Positions 6,329-7,917 of a stretch of 7,917 bases of DNA are shown one piece after another. Location of the stretch: assembly GCA_041178545.1 (NCBI GenBank), contig JBEGVB010000172.1:1-7917 (forward strand). The letters are read 5' to 3'. The DNA is from JBEATZ01 sp041178545 (GTDB taxonomy: Bacteria; Planctomycetota; UBA1135; UBA2386). Within the stretch, counting starts at the first letter, position 1. The number at the start of each line of letters is the position of its first letter. The translations under genes and the position numbers were made by a program. Under the pieces are notes generated by a model. It had not been told where the DNA came from and searched no databases. It saw only the letters and a list, made by a program, of their open reading frames with translations.

Positions 6329-7228
6329 TTGTCCTCCCCCCACCACCCCGAGGCCGCGCGCGGTGCCGCCGCAGCCACCTTGTGCTACCTGCTGTGGGGC
6401 CTCGTGCCGCTGTACTGGAAGCGGCTGCAGGACATCGACGCACTGGAACTCATCGCCCATCGGCACGTGTGGTCGCTCGCGGTGCTGCTGCTGGTGCTGC
6501 TGTGCACGAGCGGGTTCGCGCAGGTGCGCGCCACGCTGCGGTCGCCGCGGCTGGTGGCGTTGCACCTGCTTGGCGGAGTCCTGCTCACCACCAACTGGCT
6601 CGTGTACGTGTACGGCGTCAACACGGGCAGGGTCACGGAGTGCAGCCTCGGCTACTACCTCGTGCCCCTCGTCAACGTGCTCGCAGGGCGCTTCGTGCTG
6701 CACGAGCGGCTGCACCGCCTGCAGTGGGTCGCGATCGGCAGCGCCGCGCTCGGCGTCGCCCTGCTGGTGCGCGAACTGGGCCACCTGCCGTGGATCGCAC
6801 TGGTGCTGTCGACGAGTTGGGGTGCCTACAGCCTCATGCGCAAGCGCTCGCGCCTCGACTCCGCAGCCGCCCTCTCGGTGGAGACGCTGCTGCTCGCACC
6901 GCTGGCGCTGGGCTGGCTCGTGTGGGCCGAGACCGAGGGCACGGGCGCGCTGGGTCACGTCGACACCGCGACCCACCTGCTGCTGCTGAGCGCAGGCGTG
7001 GTCACGGCCGTGCCACTGCTGATGTTCGCCTACGGGGCGCAGCGCATCCGGCTCGCGACGCTGGGCCTGTTGCAGTACGTGTCGCCGAGCGTCCAGTTGG
7101 TGCTCGGCATCGTGCTCTACGGCGAGCCCTTCACCACCGGCAGGGCCGTGAGCTTCGCGTGCATCTGGCTGGGCCTCGTGGTCTACACCGTCGACAACCT
7201 GCTGCTGCAGCGCCGCCGCGCGGGATGA
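6329..7228 (+). CDS. rarD: RarD-type EamA/DMT-family transporter, 299 aa
   Basis: A ten-helix inner-membrane protein of the drug/metabolite transporter superfamily. RarD is named for chloramphenicol-related phenotypes, but its natural substrate is not established. The match is by family hallmarks. The first helix is LCYLLWGLVPLYWK (about 18-31), followed by ELIAHRHVWS (40-49). The signature NWLVYVYGVNTGRVTECSLG starts at N89 and runs into YYLVPLVNVLAGRFVLHERL. The second half has VVTAVPLLMFAYGAQRIRLA and TLGLLQYVSPSVQLVLGIVL. A TTG start at 6329 gives 299 residues, close to the roughly 296 of Escherichia coli RarD and with a similar short N-terminal tail; AAGG (6316-6319) lies 9 nt upstream. 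The in-frame ATG at 6185 is rejected because it would overlap the divergent kinase gene and add an unrelated basic tail. It is transcribed away from the two-component operon across a 116-bp gap. Confidence 0.92.
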   Translation: MSSPHHPEAARGAAAATLCYLLWGLVPLYWKRLQDIDALELIAHRHVWSLAVLLLVLLCTSGFAQVRATLRSPRLVALHLLGGVLLTTNWLVYVYGVNTGRVTECSLGYYLVPLVNVLAGRFVLHERLHRLQWVAIGSAALGVALLVRELGHLPWIALVLSTSWGAYSLMRKRSRLDSAAALSVETLLLAPLALGWLVWAETEGTGALGHVDTATHLLLLSAGVVTAVPLLMFAYGAQRIRLATLGLLQYVSPSVQLVLGIVLYGEPFTTGRAVSFACIWLGLVVYTVDNLLLQRRRAG

Positions 7229-7244
7229 GCCCCGGCAAAGCAGC

Positions 7245-7278
7245 GCGGCCGCGCCCTCCCGGAGGAGAACGCGGCCGC
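7245..7278. terminator. Hairpin between convergent rarD and secreted-protein genes
   Basis: GCGGCCGCG (7245-7253) and CGCGGCCGC (7270-7278) form a perfect 9-bp stem around a 16-nt loop that contains CCTCCCGGAGG. It begins 16 bp after the rarD stop and about 30 bp beyond the stop of the convergent gene, the position expected of a shared bidirectional terminator. Neither side has a T-run, so termination efficiency is unproven. Each arm contains the 8-bp palindrome GCGGCCGC. Confidence 0.55.
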
Positions 7279-7310
7279 AGTGCCTCGGGCGCCACGGGCG
7301 CACGACCCGG

Positions 7311-7917
7311 TCAGAGCTGGCCGACCAGCATCACCAGCGCGTTGCTGGTGATCGCACCCAGCGGCGTGAGGGGCGGGCTCCACGTGGAGGCCTGCGCCAC
7401 CACCGAGACGCCCACGAGCGACGTCGCGTTGGGCACTGCGAGCTGCATGCTGAAGCTGCTCGACGGAGCGAGGAACAGCGTGGTGTTGCCACCTGCCGTG
7501 TGGTTGAAGCAGCCGGGCATCCCGATCGAGGTCAGGTCCTGCGGCGGGGTCTGCTGGGCGGCGGCAAGCACCATGGCGCCGAACGGCGAACCGGCCGGCA
7601 CGTTGGTGGTTGTCAGCGTCATCGTGGTGCCGAGCACCGGACGGTCCCCCGTGGCAAGCGTCAGCGGGGCCACGGTCTGGGGGCAGAGCGTGAAGCCCGC
7701 AGGCACGACGACCGAAAGGTCGCTGCCGCCCGGGTCGGTCATGGTGCCTGCCGGCTTGTAGCCGACGAGGAAGCCGTTGCCGCCCGTGCCCATGGCCTGC
7801 CAGACGATGTCGACCTGGCCGCTGGGCAGGAACTGGTACTGGAACGTGCTGGTGCTGGCCGCGTTGCCGTAGGACGGCACCGCGTTCCAGGTGATGAGCA
7901 CGCGCGAGGCGTTGCTG
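7311..7917 (-). CDS. Secreted beta-rich protein, C-terminal 201 residues (N-terminus off right edge)
   Basis: The frame is open to the right edge (SNASRVLITWNAVP...), so the GTG at 7901 is an internal Val and not the start. The visible part has low Lys/Arg content and is rich in Thr, Gly, Pro and Asn, with short hydrophobic strands, as in extracellular beta-sandwich proteins. Residues about 6-65 (ITWNAVP, TFQYQFLPSGQVDIVWQ, FLVGYKPAG, DPGGSDLS) resemble a nidogen-like pattern in which an Asn/Thr-Phe-Gln strand is followed by a Gly-turn strand; this is a weak match. The last 65 or so residues begin GCFNHTAGG and end with LVGVSVVAQASTW and LGAITSNALVMLVGQL. I associate a Gly-Cys start and a terminal (S)NAL..(V)G strand with C-terminal modules of secreted proteins in some Planctomycetota. 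No enzymatic motif is visible and the function is unknown. It converges on rarD with an 82-bp gap. Confidence 0.85.
   Translation of the reverse strand, partial: SNASRVLITWNAVPSYGNAASTSTFQYQFLPSGQVDIVWQAMGTGGNGFLVGYKPAGTMTDPGGSDLSVVVPAGFTLCPQTVAPLTLATGDRPVLGTTMTLTTTNVPAGSPFGAMVLAAAQQTPPQDLTSIGMPGCFNHTAGGNTTLFLAPSSSFSMQLAVPNATSLVGVSVVAQASTWSPPLTPLGAITSNALVMLVGQL

Noticed and set aside
1..7917. CRISPR arrays, tRNA or rRNA genes, insertion sequences, phage or toxin-antitoxin genes
   Set aside because: No spaced repeats of CRISPR type, cloverleaf-like sequence, transposase motif or terminal inverted repeats were seen; the window is almost fully occupied by ordinary chromosomal genes.

Overview
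The window is very GC-rich, with G or C in most third codon positions, and carries five complete or partial-at-one-end bacterial genes of recognisable type plus one partial secreted-protein gene. Three things suggest an uncultivated-type Planctomycetota lineage. These are the strong GC bias, the rarity of Shine-Dalgarno sites, and a secreted protein whose C-terminal module resembles one I associate with secreted proteins of some Planctomycetota. This assignment is inference; the window holds no rRNA or marker gene to settle it.

Four genes lie on the minus strand and read leftward. A membrane sensor histidine kinase (4428-6212) overlaps an OmpR/PhoB-type response regulator (3706-4431) by 4 nt in a GTGA junction. 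After 67 bp comes an exported 967-residue helical-repeat protein (735-3638) with TPR-like and HEAT-like segments. After 42 bp comes a class I SAM-dependent methyltransferase (from 692, running off the left edge). Diverging from the kinase on the plus strand is a RarD-type EamA/DMT membrane transporter (6329-7228, probable TTG start). Converging on it from the right edge is the C-terminal part of a secreted beta-rich protein (7311-7917, minus). No gene-free stretch exceeds about 120 bp.

The most interesting non-coding signal is a pair of phased direct-repeat arrays. Between the regulator and the HEAT-repeat gene, GTGT(C/G) recurs at 3670, 3681, 3692 and 3703, an exact 11-bp period. Upstream of the kinase, GTGTCAA and GCGTCAA start at 6264 and 6275, again 11 bp apart. 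The two arrays share the 8-mer GTGTCAAG. An 11-bp direct-repeat spacing is typical of PhoB/OmpR-family operators, so a reasonable hypothesis is that this regulator controls its own operon and the exported helical-repeat protein, and possibly the divergent rarD. Two GC-rich hairpins (707-730 and 7245-7278) mark gene ends but lack U-tracts.

The kinase has an extracytoplasmic region of about 300 residues that I do not recognise and no HAMP domain. The likely unit is therefore a two-component system of unknown stimulus, physically and perhaps transcriptionally coupled to an exported scaffold-like protein.
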